This document shows, piece by piece, positions 25,931 to 39,581 of a stretch of DNA of 64,000 nucleotides (positions are counted from its first letter, which is position 1; each line of letters starts with the position of its first letter). Under the pieces are notes generated by a model that was not told the DNA's origin, searched no databases, and saw only the letters and a list, made by a program, of their open reading frames with translations. Where the stretch lies: positions 7,865,198 to 7,929,197 of the forward strand of contig NC_040028.1 of NCBI RefSeq assembly GCF_000972845.2, given 5' to 3'. The translations under genes and the position numbers were made by a program. The stretch comes from Larimichthys crocea. Lineage: Eukaryota; Chordata; Actinopteri; Sciaenidae.

Positions 25931-28604
25931 GTTGTGGTTACACCTGTCGTTTTAATGTGACCTGACATTCCCTGCATCTGTCAGATGAGAACATTTGGTT
26001 ATCTCATCTCGATTTAACTGAAATACAAAATCCACATTTTGAGGTATCCAATCGCAGCTGTGCGAAATCTGGCAACAGTCATGATTATGCCGGCAGCAAC
26101 ATTCACTTATCACATGCCCCATTGACATGTTACATGGTGAAGGAATAGGAGAGATGCGTCAATGTTACCGAGGCCCTTGCTGAGCGTCTCTTACACAATA
26201 CTTTCTGCTCTCATGCTGTTCTCTTCACAGATCAGAGAAACACTATAGAGAATACTTAAGCACAACACTGCAGAAGAAAACTATTTGGAACCTTTTGCTA
26301 TCCATAGAAGATCCAAGGCTCCTTACACACATACACTGTACTCTGAATAATGTCCATATGCAGCCAGGAGAAAGTTAAGTCAGTGAAAGAGGGAATTAGA
26401 GAAAAGGTGAACTAATAAATGGTGCCAACAATTTCTCATGCTATAAAGGAAAGGATGGAAATGAAAAATTAAGACAAGTTGGACAGAAGAAAATGCCAAG
26501 TGTAAAACAATCCAAACGTGCACAAAACTGATATATATTTAAAATGCATTCCTGTTGCCTTAATTATAGGAACACTTCAACTATTTTGGATGTTTTTTGC
26601 AGCAGGTTTGTGATGCAGGTGCTGTAATAAAGCCGAAATATATGTTATGGTCATAAAAAAAATCACAGTATACGTGATGTGGGGATTTGTGCAAGCTGAT
26701 GTTAGATTTCTGGCATCAGTTATTATCCCAGTGTGGCCCTGGCTTGATTGATAAAATGCAATTCTGTAATAAAATATGTTAAACTTCTCAGAATTGTTAA
26801 ACTTCTCAGACAACAAAATATATTTCAACTGTTTACAACCCAGAAAGTTAAAGACACAAAGAGGGGGTGGGCTAATGCTTTTACAGACAGGGTCCACTGG
26901 ACATTAATCAATAAGATTTCCACATTAGTTAGAGTAAAAGACTATAAAAAAAAACCCTGACCAATTTTCTCACCCATCTGGGCAGAGAGTTTTAGAGCCA
27001 ATTATATTTTTGAGAGCTCATCTATTGGGGCATTCCAGAGATCCCACCAGTCCTCTGTTGGAAATCTGCAGCCATCATGCTAATAAGTCAGACAGATTCA
27101 AATAATGAAAAGTCTTAAATGCCCCTTTATGATTTAGAGGTAGCAGCTGCTATTTCTCTGTGGGTTGCCCTAAAAAGAATATGATTTGCCATTATATCTT
27201 CAGTTTCTTCTCAATACACTGAGCACAATACCCAAAAGGAATGCTTAAAAACTGCAGTGCAGCTATGATTATTAATCAGTTTCTACAAACTGTTTCTGAC
27301 TGAACAATAAAGTAACAAGACATAACTCCACTCAGTGCATAACTGAAAATCCTGCATACTGGAAAGTCAGCCACTATTATGACTTTCTCCATTACTGTCC
27401 CTCAGATGAAAGATCATAGGGTTAATATTGTGTTATTTAATAATAGTGACAGATATGTGCAAATGTTGTACATGTATGAGCTATAATTTAAGTGATATAG
27501 TTATTAGTTTGGGCCCTCTATGACACCGGATAAAAGTTATATGGTCATTAAGCTCAAAAGGTGTCAACCTGTTCAGTGAGTCAGTTTATGAAAAATATGG
27601 AGGCCATCATATTATCTCTGTGGCAAAGGTAATAAAAGATCAAACATCACTTCACAAATCCTAATTAAAAGTTCACCTGGCTACTCTCCTTGTGATTAAG
27701 TGCTGGGCGTTTGGGGTAGGGAAGATGATGCATGGCTTATCAAACTTTTATTAATCATGTGCTATGAGTTTCGTGCACATTTACACCTTGCCTACCTATA
27801 GTTGCACGTTTCCCTGTATCACACTTAAACACATAATTTCAGACAATCTGGTGAAGAATGTGTGCTAATTTCTTCTTAACAAAAAGAACAGTGTCTCGGG
27901 AGGATCGTAGGCTGGGGCCCCTTTTAGATGTTCTGATAATATTCTGCTATTATTATTTGTACTGTTTGTACTTTAGTAGCTATGGGAGAGCACAATACCC
28001 AGCATGCACCAAAAAAAAAAAAAACATTGTTTCTTTTTTAAATTTGGTTAAATCAATGAGGGTAGTTAGAGAGAAAGAAATGAAATACTAGTATACATTA
28101 AGGCATCATTCCCTCTGGGCTTTCTCGAAACATTGTATTCACTGATGCTTTTTATGAATATGAAAAACAACATTTCTCAACCACATTTATTAAGACTGTC
28201 AGTTACTTAGTACTAACAGCTCTATTCTTATATAATGAGTTCAGCTTGTTGGATCAACACACAGTTTCAGTTCTATGAGCACCTATGGCCAACTAGGATG
28301 ATCTGATTGCTACAAGACATTTAAGTCTCATTGTTATGATCAGAGCAGAGCTGTACGTTGTTATGCATAATAGCATCTGCCAAATGAAAATGTAGTCATA
28401 GATTTGCTTTGATCCAGAACATAATGAAAGATTTAACTGACTTCGTATTGTTAAATTAACCAGGTCCTATATGAAATTGATTTTTAGCATAGTTTAGCAT
28501 TTATTGCTAGAAAAAATGTCACATGAAAATTATTTCTTTACACAAGAAAGTTAAAGGCTGCAAGAATCAGTTAGAATCCTGTAGCAAAAGTAACATAAAA
28601 ATGT

Positions 28605-29678
28605 AACAAAGATGAAACTGCAACAATCTCACAGAGACGTCCAGGTCGTCCACGGACGTTAACGCCTGGACAGGAGTGCCTTTTGATGATAAGGGTTGAA
28701 GAAAATTTCCATACAAGTTTACTGCAGTTGGGTAAAGAAGTAGAAAGCCAAACTGGGGTGACTGTTTCCCGTGACACAATACGGCGTACCCTGTAGAGTA
28801 ATTGCATGCATGTGTGTCGTCTACGAAGGAAGCCTCTCCTAAAGCCCATGCACAAAAAAGTCCGCCTAGGCTTTGCCAGGGCCCATGCTGAAAAAGATGA
28901 AGACCACTGGGACTTTATACTTTGGAGTGATAAGACCAAGATAAACGTTTTTGCAACTGTTGGCTTCAAAACTGTATAGCGTCGCAAAGGTGAGGAGTAC
29001 AAAGAAAAATGCATGGTGCCTACAGTGAAACATGGTGGTGTCAGTGTCCTTATGTGGGGCTGCATGAGTGCTGCTGGGGTCAGGAAGCTGCTTTTCAGAT
29101 GTACTGCTCTATATTGAAAGAGAATATGCTACCATCACTCTGTGTCCTTGGTCGTTGTGCACTTTTCCAACATGATAATGATCCAAAACACACATCTATG
29201 GCTACTGTTCCATTTCTGAAGACGGACAGGGTGAAAGTGATTCAGGCCAAATATGTCTCCTGATCTGAACCCAATCAAACACCGATGTGGAATTCTGATG
29301 AGACAAGTTGAGCATGACTCTCCATCCAGCATCCATGCTCTAAACGATGATGATAGATGTTGCATTTTGTCTATAGATTCCATGCCTAGAAGACTTGGTG
29401 CTGTCCTTAAAAATCATGGAGGTCATACAAAATACTAGATGTAGTAGTTGTTGTTCATTCTCATTGTTCATTCATTTATTTTTGCATCAACTAATTTGAG
29501 TAAAACTGAAGATTTTGTGATCTTAGTTATACGTTAGAAGTCATATGATTCACCTTACTTTCATGTTATGAGCTAAACAAATGATCCATGAAACTCAGTT
29601 TTGTCAAATTTGGATTAGTCTTGTGTTCATTGAGATATTGATTAAAAGGGGGTGCACTCACTTATACTGAGCACTGTA
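28605..29678 (+). mobile_element. Tc1/mariner transposon fossil, left-truncated
   Basis: Contains a degenerate Tc1 transposase on the plus strand (28611-29436) and an intact-looking right terminal region (about 29483-29676) ending GAGCACTG then TA (29677-29678), the expected Tc1 terminus and TA target. The matching left inverted repeat and the N-terminal helix-turn-helix of the transposase are not found upstream, so the left side was lost. It lies in the opposite orientation to thsd7b inside the large intron. Non-autonomous and inactive. Confidence 0.88.
28611..29436 (+). pseudogene. Degenerate Tc1-family transposase
   Basis: DD34E-type transposase remnant, a DNA cut-and-paste enzyme when intact. 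It begins mid-protein at the inter-HTH GRPR motif (QRRPGRPRT), with the first DNA-binding helix-turn-helix missing. Recognisable blocks follow: VTVSRDTIRRTL, VRLGFARAH, FILWSDKTKIN, VPTVKHGG, LMWGCMSAAGV, then LFQHDNDPKHTS (29165-29200) and MSPDLNPIKH (29253-29282). Breaks: in-frame TAG at 28794-28796 and 28977-28979, and frame changes near 29085-29100 and near 29240-29250. The third catalytic acidic residue, normally Glu in NPIEH, reads Lys (AAA, 29277-29279). The protein is therefore dead by several independent lesions. Antisense open frames here (28571-29065, 29135-29383) are shadows. Confidence 0.9.
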
Positions 29679-30951
29679 GGTGTAAAAAAGAACCTGTTTT
29701 TGGTTATTACGTGTGATGTTGATTGAACACCAAGGCAAGAGCCATTGGGCAAATACTGCTCCACACATAGTCTCATGTAATTTCTCATTGTGCTCATAAT
29801 ACATCTCATGTCACAACATTGTTATATGGCAGTTTGACATCACCTCTTTGGGGGCTTTTCAACAGCTGTTGTAAAATACTGCCTTGGGGACTAAAAGGGT
29901 CAGAACAGTTAACACATTTCTAATTCTACATGTATGTGCTTTAACAGCCTGCTTATTTGTGCCTGTATTACACTTGCTGATACATGAGGTAGGTGAGATA
30001 GTATATAGCTTAAGCAATTTTCGAGATTCTGCCTGAACTAGATTCAGGCCTCACTTCATTTGTGAGTAGCTTCTTTGGATATTCTGACTTTGTCATTGAG
30101 TTGCTGTTGCCATTTTTTTTTTTTTTTTTTTGGAGCAGGCCTCATGCTGCCAAATCAGCCAGTCTGAGAACATGATCCCTGATCAAGGGAAGCCCCCCAA
30201 GCACCCCTACAGCAAAACCCACCAGCACCCTTTTCCCATCACTGTCTGTTTATCATTACATTAGTGTTCTCTCCCCTATTACATCTTATTGAAATGCAAC
30301 TTTGTGAGTGCCTCATTTAAATCTCTGTGAACTGCACTCCCACTTGAGTTCCACACAAGTTCAACATTACAACTACAGGTTTGTGAAATTCAATAATATA
30401 TATATATTTTCAACAGGATCCAGAGTATAAAGGCTGGGGATATGTAGTCTGGAGGTATAGTCACTTTGCAGAGATGAATAATTATTATAACATTTGTGCT
30501 AAGTCCCCCTAAAGACTTCTAAAGATCTGCAACATGGTAATATTTCAACATAATTGCAATTTTTGGGGGAAGGATATTTTTGAATTATATTGTTAAAAGG
30601 CTTGTTTTTAGCCATGCAGTGTGGCACTTGCAGAAGGTAATGCCAGTTTGTTGGTTGGTTGGCCAGTCCATGACTTGGTCAAAACTGAAATATAACACTG
30701 AAATATATCATCAACTACTGTATTGGATGGATGTTGTGGTTTCCAGAGGATTAATTCTACGGCTTTAGTGATACCGTGATCTCTCAGCTAATGCCAACTG
30801 CAGGGTAACATTATGGTAGATGTCAACAACAACTACTGTAGTTGGATTTCTTGAAATATGGTTGAGTTTGGGTCTAAATGTATCAATTTGTCCAATGCTT
30901 TTGACAAAATATCTTGACCCATACTTCTGACATCCCACCAAAGAGATCCAG

Positions 30952-30983
30952 TCTCTTCTCTTCTCTTCTCTTCTCTTCTCTCT
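30952..30983. repeat. (TCTTC)n pentanucleotide microsatellite
   Basis: About 6 units of TCTTC/CTCTT, intronic. Confidence 0.85.
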
Positions 30984-31464
30984 AGTTTGCATATTATCCT
31001 GTCTGACACCCTGACCCCATCTATGTGTGTATTTGTCTGTGTAAATGCTGTGCATCATCATCTTTTTTCTGCATCTGTGTGGCCTGTCCTTTCTCCAGGT
31101 CCCCATGGTGGAGAAGAGGTCACGTCTATCTGGTGACCCCCGAAGTTAGTTATCGTCCTCCTGGATACTCTTCGCTTATGTTTTACAATACATATGTATC
31201 TGTGTTTTTATCAGCATCATTTGCATAATGTGTATATACTGTGATGTTCTTGTTGATCCAATTTGTGCACAAGATATTTCTGCTAGTCCTTGAAGAGTTT
31301 TTTTGTTGGTGTCTTTGTTTTTTTGAAGCTTTTTCCAGATAAAAACTCAAATCTAATGACAGATGGTGTCATATGCTGTACAGATTGTAAAGCCTCCAAA
31401 GTCATATTGTGATTTGTGATACTGTTTTGACTTGATCTGACTTCATTACCACATGTCTCAGCTG

Positions 31465-31625
31465 TAGTTTGTGCAAGGATGCTAATTTGAAAATGCTGGC
31501 ATGTTAACATGCTAGACACAGATGGTGAGCATGGTAAGCATTCTATTGGCTTAGCATCAGCATGTTAGCCTTGTAGTTGTGAGCATGTTTGCATGCTGAC
31601 TTTAGCATTTAATTCACTTAACTTA
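31465..31625. repeat. ATGCTA/GCATG-rich dispersed repeat fragment
   Basis: Dense imperfect copies of GCATGTTAGC, CATGCTA and TTAGCAT (for example 31497-31517, 31549-31570, 31583-31605). This style of sequence belongs to a common interspersed repeat in fish introns. Ends not resolved. Confidence 0.45.
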
Positions 31626-33569
31626 CTAAACATGGCTCCAGTGAAACAGTCCTCCAGTAGAGCATCTTTGAATATTTTCTTCTGAATGGCTGGTTAATTC
31701 GTTAGTTTGGTTTAATTCATCCTCTCCATATTGGTCATGAAATGGTCTCTTTCTGTGTACACAACTATGTACTGTAAAACATCGAGGACAAACTACACAG
31801 GCCGTGTGCTGTATATTAAAAAGAAAATGTAAAGTTCAGCCAAAGCTAATAGAAGGTTTCAGCTATCTGCATAGGCCAAATGAAACAACCTCCCAAATTT
31901 ATCTCATAATTATCTTGTGAGTACTAAATAATTACGGTACAAATGATACTTTTTTTGCCTGAAGATTATAGCATTCATGTCTTGTTTATTTCCCTTTGCC
32001 CATTGAGGAAATGGCAATCTCACAGCACATAAGTACAGAAAATTGCACAGAAAAGTCCACACTGTGATTAACAAGTCACTCACACAATATTATTAACAGT
32101 CACGCTAAACAAAACAAACAAAGAAAGAGGCATGAAAGCAAAGCATTAGCAGAATTAATTAATTTGGTTTTTGCACACGCTGAGTCGAATAGGTCAATCC
32201 AGCTCACCTTCTACTCTCAACAACAAATAATTGTTTAGCTGTTCATCCCAGGGCAAGGCGAATGAAAATGAACAAGCAGTAAGACTGAGTGAAAAACAAT
32301 GCCATGCTGTAGAGACATGGATGGCAGTTATATCTCTGCAGTTTTGGCCAAACTCAAAAACAAACTGTTAATGTCGAGGAAAATAATGCTGCATGAAATC
32401 CCCAAACCACAAATTACTATCTGACTTATACATTGGTAAAGTCATTGAAGAAGCCAGGCTTGATAAATGTACCATAATTGGATGTCAGTACATTCTCGGA
32501 CATCACCAGTATGAACTTATTGATGTTTGGAAAATCAACTACGCAGTGTCTAATGTCAAAGTAGGTATGCAGCAGTAAAGCATACAGTGAGCGTTGTGCC
32601 CTTGTTCAAAATGTCTATAATGCAAGTTTTATGTGAATTGTATGACTCCCTGTACATTTAACTGTTAAATCCTGAGTAGTCTTGGAGACATCAAAATATG
32701 GAATTGTGTGTAAGATGTTAACTGTAGCTAAAGGAGCTGCTAAACTCTGTGGTTAAGCTGAAATCTGAATCTCTGGAGTTTAATAAATTCAGGCTAATAA
32801 ACTAATAAATAAAATTAAATTGACTCAGGAGACACGTTCCTATAAATTTGATAGGATTAACTTTACAGACGTACAGGGCTCCGTTCCAAGAGTCAGGTTT
32901 AATAAAAGCTGCTGCCCAGGTAATTTTAATTATTGTGGCTGATTGGACTGTGTATACAGGCTGCTTGACATCTGCCTGACTCTACTGAAAGCTTTGTTGT
33001 AACTGATAGGGTGGGACAAATTATTTATGGACACACTGGATTTCTTTCCTCATTGATTTCTATGAGGAACAAGGTATTCATTCACCCATCGCAAATTCAA
33101 TACGACAGTACTTTAACACGCAAATTGCTATGCTCTCCAATGTCCAGCCAGGCTAAGAAAGTAGGTGGGATTGACTGCTGATTCATATTGATTGTTTATA
33201 TTCATGTTTGTGTAATTTAATGGTGGGATAATATAAGGAGCGGAAAGAAAAAAAGTAAATGAGAGTACAGTGTGAAAAACTATGGCAGAGGTCTTATCAG
33301 CCACAAATGGAAACACTAAATGTGGGTGTACAAAAGGTTGCTTTTCTTTAATTACTGCCTGGATTGTTAACAACTTTTTTTTTTCTTTAAATAAAGAAAG
33401 CAGTACAGACACAAGTCATAAGCACTGTTTGGGGTGGATGGTGGGTTCTGCGTGTTGATAGCAGAGATGCTCACAAATCCTTTTTTGTGCAAGTTTGATG
33501 TCTCTATTCTGTTTATAATAATGTTGTTATGATAAGGCTGTCTGCCTCCTAGCTCCCAGTGTTTTCCCT

Positions 33570-33960
33570 TTCCTTGTGTATCTGTCTGTCTTGATTGCCT
33601 CTCTCTCTCTTTGTGTGTGTTGCTGGGCTTGTCCTCCAGTTTCCCTCCTACCTGCCTGATCACCTCACCACCTGTTCCTGATCATCAACCCCTGCAGTAC
33701 AAAAGGCCAGTTCTACCTCCCAGACTCCATCAGATCCTTGCTTGTTGTTAATTTATGCGCTCCCTGTGCTCCAGGGTCTCTCCCAGTCTTCCATCTACCA
33801 CTCTCAGCTCCATCTTGTCTATGTTTCTCTTCTGGACCTTGCTATGCTAGGTCACTGGATTCCCTCTCGCTTGGATCTCCTTTTGCCCCTGCACATTCCA
33901 CCTATGTTTTCATTGTCTAAGACTGCTGTTTGCAATTTGAATCTGATAAATGCTCATCTT
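33570..33960. repeat. Pyrimidine-rich probable repeat fragment
   Basis: Strongly C/T-biased block (CTGCCTGATCACCTCACCAC, then CTGTTCCTGATCATCAACCC, TGCAGTACAAAAGGCC and later TTGAATCTGATAAATGCTCA) that reminds me of ends of fish LTR or dispersed elements. Open frames at 33738-33969 have no domain. Weak assignment. Confidence 0.3.
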
Positions 33961-34440
33961 GATAAATAGGAACTCTATCATACATGTACCATCCAATTTG
34001 CTTAGAACGCTGCTTAGCTAATTAATGCGGCGTTGATTAATTGTTTGGTATATAATTTTACACCGGCCATTCCAATGCTATATGAAAAAAACACACATTA
34101 TAAAAGCTTTCCTTTAAAGTTAATAACTGTATTTAGCCCTATAACATAAACATACAGCTATATGTTAGTTAGCAGATGATGGCAGCAGAATGTGGGTGAT
34201 GAAGTAGTAGAAAGCTCTTTTTAGATAATCATCGCAGTCACTAACCTATCCAGCGTCTTTATTTTGATACTGCAGACATTACATGTAGTCATTCTATATG
34301 TAGAATTTATCCTCATTAAGTTTTCGCAGTCAAAGGTTATGACAAATGGCACATACCTCACAGACTGAACCAGATGCATAAAGATAAGGGAGGGAATGAC
34401 ATTCAGCTCATCAGGCTTCTCATTTTTAATTTTTTATTTT

Positions 34441-34647
34441 TTTTAAAGATGATTTTGTTGGCCTTTTCAAGCTTTCTTTGGATAGAGACAGCTAAAGAGT
34501 GACAGGAAATGTGGGGAGAGAAAGATGTGGAATGACATGCAGGAAAGAGCCACAGGTTGGATTCAAACCCTGGGATTCAAGGAGCAGCAAGGACTGAGCC
34601 TTTGCACATGGAGCGGCTGCTCTACCAACCGAGCTAAACACCGCCCC
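34441..34647 (-). mobile_element. tRNA-derived SINE, copy 2
   Basis: On the minus strand it starts GGGGCGGTGTT, has an RNA polymerase III A-box TAGCTCGGTTGG (34625-34636) and B-box GGTTTGAATCC (34559-34569), followed by the non-tRNA body (CTGTGGCTCTTTCCTGCATG, CATTCCACATCTTTCTCTCC, CATTTCCTGTCACTC) and a T/A-rich tail. About 207 bp. It is the better preserved of the two copies. The internal promoter is recognisable, but activity is not implied. The minus-strand frame 34492-34743 is SINE-derived. Confidence 0.82.
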
Positions 34648-37600
34648 GATCATCAGGCTTCTCCTTAATGGTAATGCACCAAAAAAATGAAGATTGTTCT
34701 TGAGTACCAAATCTCGAATCAAGTCTTTTGAGTCTCGAGTCACGTATGCAAATTAAGATTTGATACCACAAACTCAAGTCAACCTCTGGTGGTTAGGTGC
34801 AACAAAATAATTTTTTTATGAAAAAAAAAAAAAAATTGGTGTGAGAACTCGCTAACATTTTCCCTTTCATGTTGATAAAGAAAAACATGCAGCATTATAT
34901 TTTCTTCAAAATCAATTTACTGTTGCAAATGAGTAATTTTGACAGGACTGGCATCTGGCTGCTCGGAAAAGTCATCCAGATAACTCCACCTGCTTCTTGT
35001 AACAGACCCCAGGTCCCATATATGCATGTTTTTTAACACATTTTTTTTCCGTTAAATGAGTGACAGACGTCATAAATCACAACACATACATTTTGCATTG
35101 GCCTCTGCATGAATACTGACAGGATAGCTTTACTGAATCTCTCCCCGCAGCCTCGCTTCCACTTTTTTTCTTTTATATCCTTTTGTTCTGACTAGTCTGT
35201 TTCAGTACAGCAGTTGATCATAGGGTAAAATAAAACAAGCACTGATAGACAGCGTTCCGCAATCAGAAAATGAGTCTCAGGTAAGAATAAAATCCATTTG
35301 GTTTCACCTCGCTGTCTCTCCAGTGTGTTCCCCACTGGGTCAAATACACAGTAAACAGAGTAGGCTATTTTAACAGGTCTCTGTAGAGGCTGCTGTTCAA
35401 ACACAGCGAACAATATTAACATTTCCTGTTTTTTTTCTTGCTGTGCATCAGTAAGGAGTTCCCATCCTCCATTCTTCTGAGATCTTATAAGTCAAGTGAA
35501 ACATCTACTCGAGGGGAAACAAATATTATACCATTAATTATCAAACAAAGAAGCATATAGTGATGGAGAAACGGAGTGGAAATTAAAGGAAGAAATGAGA
35601 AATCTTATCAGTTGGTAACCTATTTACTTCAGCTCTGTCTGCAGTAGGGGGTATAAGTGCTTGTGCTGACAAAGACAGAGCACTCCAGCATGGAGAACAG
35701 CTTGTCAAGAAAACTGCTCCATGAAGAAGATGAACACAAAAAAGGGTTTTTTTTTTGTTGTTGTTGTTTTTCTGGGATTTTTAGCATTTAGTTTTTAGTT
35801 CTTTTTAGTTCTCTGTAGACTCATGGCTCACTGTCTTTGAGACCAACAGGGTTACAGTTTTAGTAAAACTAAGTGAGTTCATCAACTCATTAAAACTACA
35901 AGAATTACTACAACGTAATTACAACAGGTGTGTTATGTTTTGTAAAAGCACCAAATAGCCTTTTTTTTATGAACTGGAATTACACCAAGCGTCGTTACTG
36001 GAGAGCATTTATAGAGCATATTATGACCCCTGGCAAAAAAAGAAAAAAGAGGAACTGAATGATAGAATAATGTTCTGTGATACTGGGGCTTAATTTATTT
36101 TGTACTGTGCAGCAGAGGATGTCAGATGCTTTGTCCGTTCATCTCATGCTGTGACAAATTACTTTTACGATCTCTTTATGTGCCTGACCTTCACACGGGC
36201 ATGTATAACACATAAAGTACAAGGTCACTCGCTTCAAAACTCAACACTCCCAACTTCTAGTAAGGCATCGATGAACAGGACATGGTCTTGCGTGGCTCTC
36301 GTCATTGGTGATTTACTGAAATCTTTGCATTTGGCCCTCTTTGCAGCAGTGAAATGGGAGTTTTTTGCTCGTGAACTACAACTATATTCCTGAAATTCAT
36401 TCTAAATAACACTTTTGGATGAGCTTGTATCTTCTGATTTTGATCAGGGTCAGCCATTTAGCCACACTCATGTGCATCAGAAAAATTCAATCCCTGATTG
36501 ATCTAGTGGGCAGTGATTTTATTACCTCATATAAACGAATAGAAGTCTCATCAAACACTCACTATTCAAACTTGTGAATGTATGTCTCCTGTTTCATTTG
36601 AGTTTCTCTCATATATTCACATCATTCCCTTTGTTCTACCACATAAGAGACATGAGCTGAAGTAGAGTTTGTATTTGTACAGAGGTTACAAAGGTTGATG
36701 CTACACACCTAGTGAGACACAAACGTGTTTTTGTTTCATGTAAAAGTGGAAACAGTATCTCCAAAAACCACAAGATGTGGAAAAAAAAAAAAGTTACAGC
36801 AGCCATCATACTATCTAATTAATGTGAGAGTGATGTATTAAGGAAACTACTGTACACGCATGAGGCTTTATCAAACAGAAATTAGAAGATATCCCTTTTA
36901 TTAGTATTAATTGAAGCTGCAGGAGAAATCCAGTAATGAGATGACCTTTTATTTCTGATTCCCATCATTTACACAATGGCACTTCAGGCTAGTTATTTCC
37001 AGTAGCTACGGGCACTTTTTATAATTACTTCTGTCCTCAGTTACAAACTAGGCATAGCTGTGTGTCTTTCCCCATTCCACCTTCAAAGCTCTAATGGAAA
37101 ATTTCATCTGTGGAAGATTTGTCCAGAATAGAAACATTTTGTATAAGGGTGATGTGAAAGCCTTGTCTTCCACTTGAAAGGGACTTCTGAGAGGAGAGTT
37201 GCTCAGAAAGCTAACTCCTATGTGGGGATATTGGATCAAGGGTCTGACTGCGAAGAAATTCCTGCCTCGTGGCTCCCACGAGACTAGCCCGGCAGCTTTT
37301 ATGACAACCTCAATCAGTCCCCTGCCAGTCAGAAGAAGGGACATGAGTTTAAAATAAGATCTCAATTGCATAATCAATGTAAAGGGCTTTTGAAGAGACA
37401 CGTTGAATTTTGTCAAAGTCGCTTTGATAGCTGGAATACGCAGTTTACCATGACAAGTATGGTGCTTTCAAAGCTGATCACATTTAAATTAGACAAAACA
37501 AAACCTCCATTAGTCATTTACTTTATCGTTAATGTTTTCTGTCAACAGTATGTCCAAGGCACTATTGAAAAAAATGCAAAGTAAATATGGGATTTTTTTA

Positions 37601-38492
37601 AAGGCTTGGAATATAGAATATCTCATTAGACTGACATCTTTCAGCCTCAGATCAATAGTCAACTTTGAATTTTATTCACCTTGATCCTAATCAGACTGAC
37701 TTGGTGCACTAGATTTAGCCTACCCAAGGGAGATGTGTGTGGAGGTGGATAACAAACCACATTTCTTTATTTCAAATTTTAATGAGACAGCATTTGTGCA
37801 CATTTGTAGGATTTTCTTTTTCTTTTCTGAATTGTAATGCCGTGCTGCATAATTGATAGTGTAGGCATAGAACAAGAAAAAATATCTTGAAAGCTTTAGA
37901 GTGTTTACAAAAAACTTCAACTTAATTCAAGGGCATGTCTCAACATTTATGTGAGAGATAGTAAGTAGAAGCTTGGTGGCATGAATGAAAGCTCGTCCCA
38001 TCTTCATTGTGATACATGAATGGCTAGCTATCTCGTGAACAAGATTTTTGTTTTCCCAGTTGACAGAGGTAAACTTACTTCCAGTCTTTGTGGTAAGCTA
38101 TCTCAATTATCACTGTACCTAAAATAAGTCGCTGCTGTCCTTATCTGCTGCAACAGATACTTCCAATGGGATTGTTTGCATGTAAAATCTCTCTTTTTTT
38201 TCCTCACTTTCTAAAAGTTTCAGATGTGTGTTTGATGTACAAATTTATTCATTATCTCAGGACAGTGACTTTTATAAACATAATAGTCCCCACACCCACA
38301 CTCAAGTTAGAGAGAGACTGACTTACTTACTGATTTAATGAGAGAGAGGTGCGCTGTGGCTTATCCGCAATTTCCACTAAAGCACTCAGATAATGAAGTG
38401 AAATTGTAGCTCGATTTGTCATTTTGCTGCTTTTAAATCACTATGCCGTGACAGTCATTTGATTGGCATGTTGCAGTTTTTGGGGCATAGAT

Positions 38493-38493
<1 letters not shown>

Positions 38494-38523
<30 letters not shown>

Positions 38524-38524
38524 G
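38494..38524. repeat. (CAG)n/(CAA) trinucleotide microsatellite
   Basis: About 10 trinucleotide units, mostly AGC with two CAA units; intronic, not in an exon. Confidence 0.85.
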
Positions 38525-39521
38525 ATCCCCATCCTGTGTGAATCAGCACCTATTTACCTTTAAAGCTCTCTACTGTATGCAGCAAGACAAATCTCATTTT
38601 GACAAGGATACACAACTGTTGTCAAACTGCTGACAACACCAGAGCCCACCGGACAAATCACCTGGCAGTAGTCATTGTTCTGATTATTGAAAGAAACAAG
38701 TGGGTTTCCAGAGTGTATTTTCCAGAAACATGCCACCTCCCACATATTGTATCTTTCCAACAGTCATCCTGTAGACAGATAAAATCAGATTGACGGATGG
38801 ATGACTAACCCTGTTGTATCAGTATCAGTAAAATGTTCTAGCTATACCATATCATTTGTCCATTGGGCTATGCGGTCATTGAAGAGAAAGAAACTTTTGT
38901 GGCAAGAAATCATCATGAATCAAATCCTCATAAGAATTTATTAATAATTAGTATTGACAATTTGAAATAAAGAACGATATACTAAAACGTAAGTCAGAGT
39001 GTGGAAACATGCAAACCTCAAGAAACATGAACATGATACTGGCACACATTCATTACTGCAGATAACTGCAACAAAAACTTGCGAGCATTGTTATTTCTAT
39101 AGAAATGTTTTATGCACAGCACCAGCATTACCAGTCAATGAATAAAAGATTGCTGCTTGCACATTTACTGGATTAAGTTGTCAAGCTGTATACTGATACA
39201 CCTGGATGAAGAATGATGAGTTTCAAGTTGAATCAACTTTAAAATTTCTTGTTATATTTAAAGAACTTCTAAACCAGTTGTTTTCATCATGAGTTGAATG
39301 CAAGTACTGCTTGAGTTCCCTGGTAACACTAGCTAATTAAGAGTATGCAACATAAGTTAATTAAGAAACATGATCTACACAGCAGAGAGTTAAAACTCTC
39401 CAAAGACCCCTCTATATATTATGGAAAGTTGCCACATGTCTTTAATGGAAGTTAAGTAATTGCTGATAAAGAAAATAATGCAAATTGTGAAGGTTAAAAA
39501 TGATTTCATTGCACTTATGGA

Positions 39522-39581
39522 GCAGCCTTACATGTTGCAGCCTCACATGTTGCAGCCTCACATGTTGCAGCCTCACATCTT
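39522..39581. repeat. Four tandem 15-bp units
   Basis: Four head-to-tail copies of GCAGCCTCACATGTT (39522-39536 with one difference, 39537-39551, 39552-39566, 39567-39581 with one difference). The same 15-mer recurs inverted and direct in the adjacent hairpin arms. Confidence 0.92.

Noticed and set aside
28571..29065. 164-residue minus-strand open frame
   Set aside because: Antisense of the degenerate Tc1 transposase, which reads recognisably on the plus strand.
39522..39581. CRISPR-like short tandem units
   Set aside because: The 15-bp units are contiguous with no spacers, and the genome is vertebrate.
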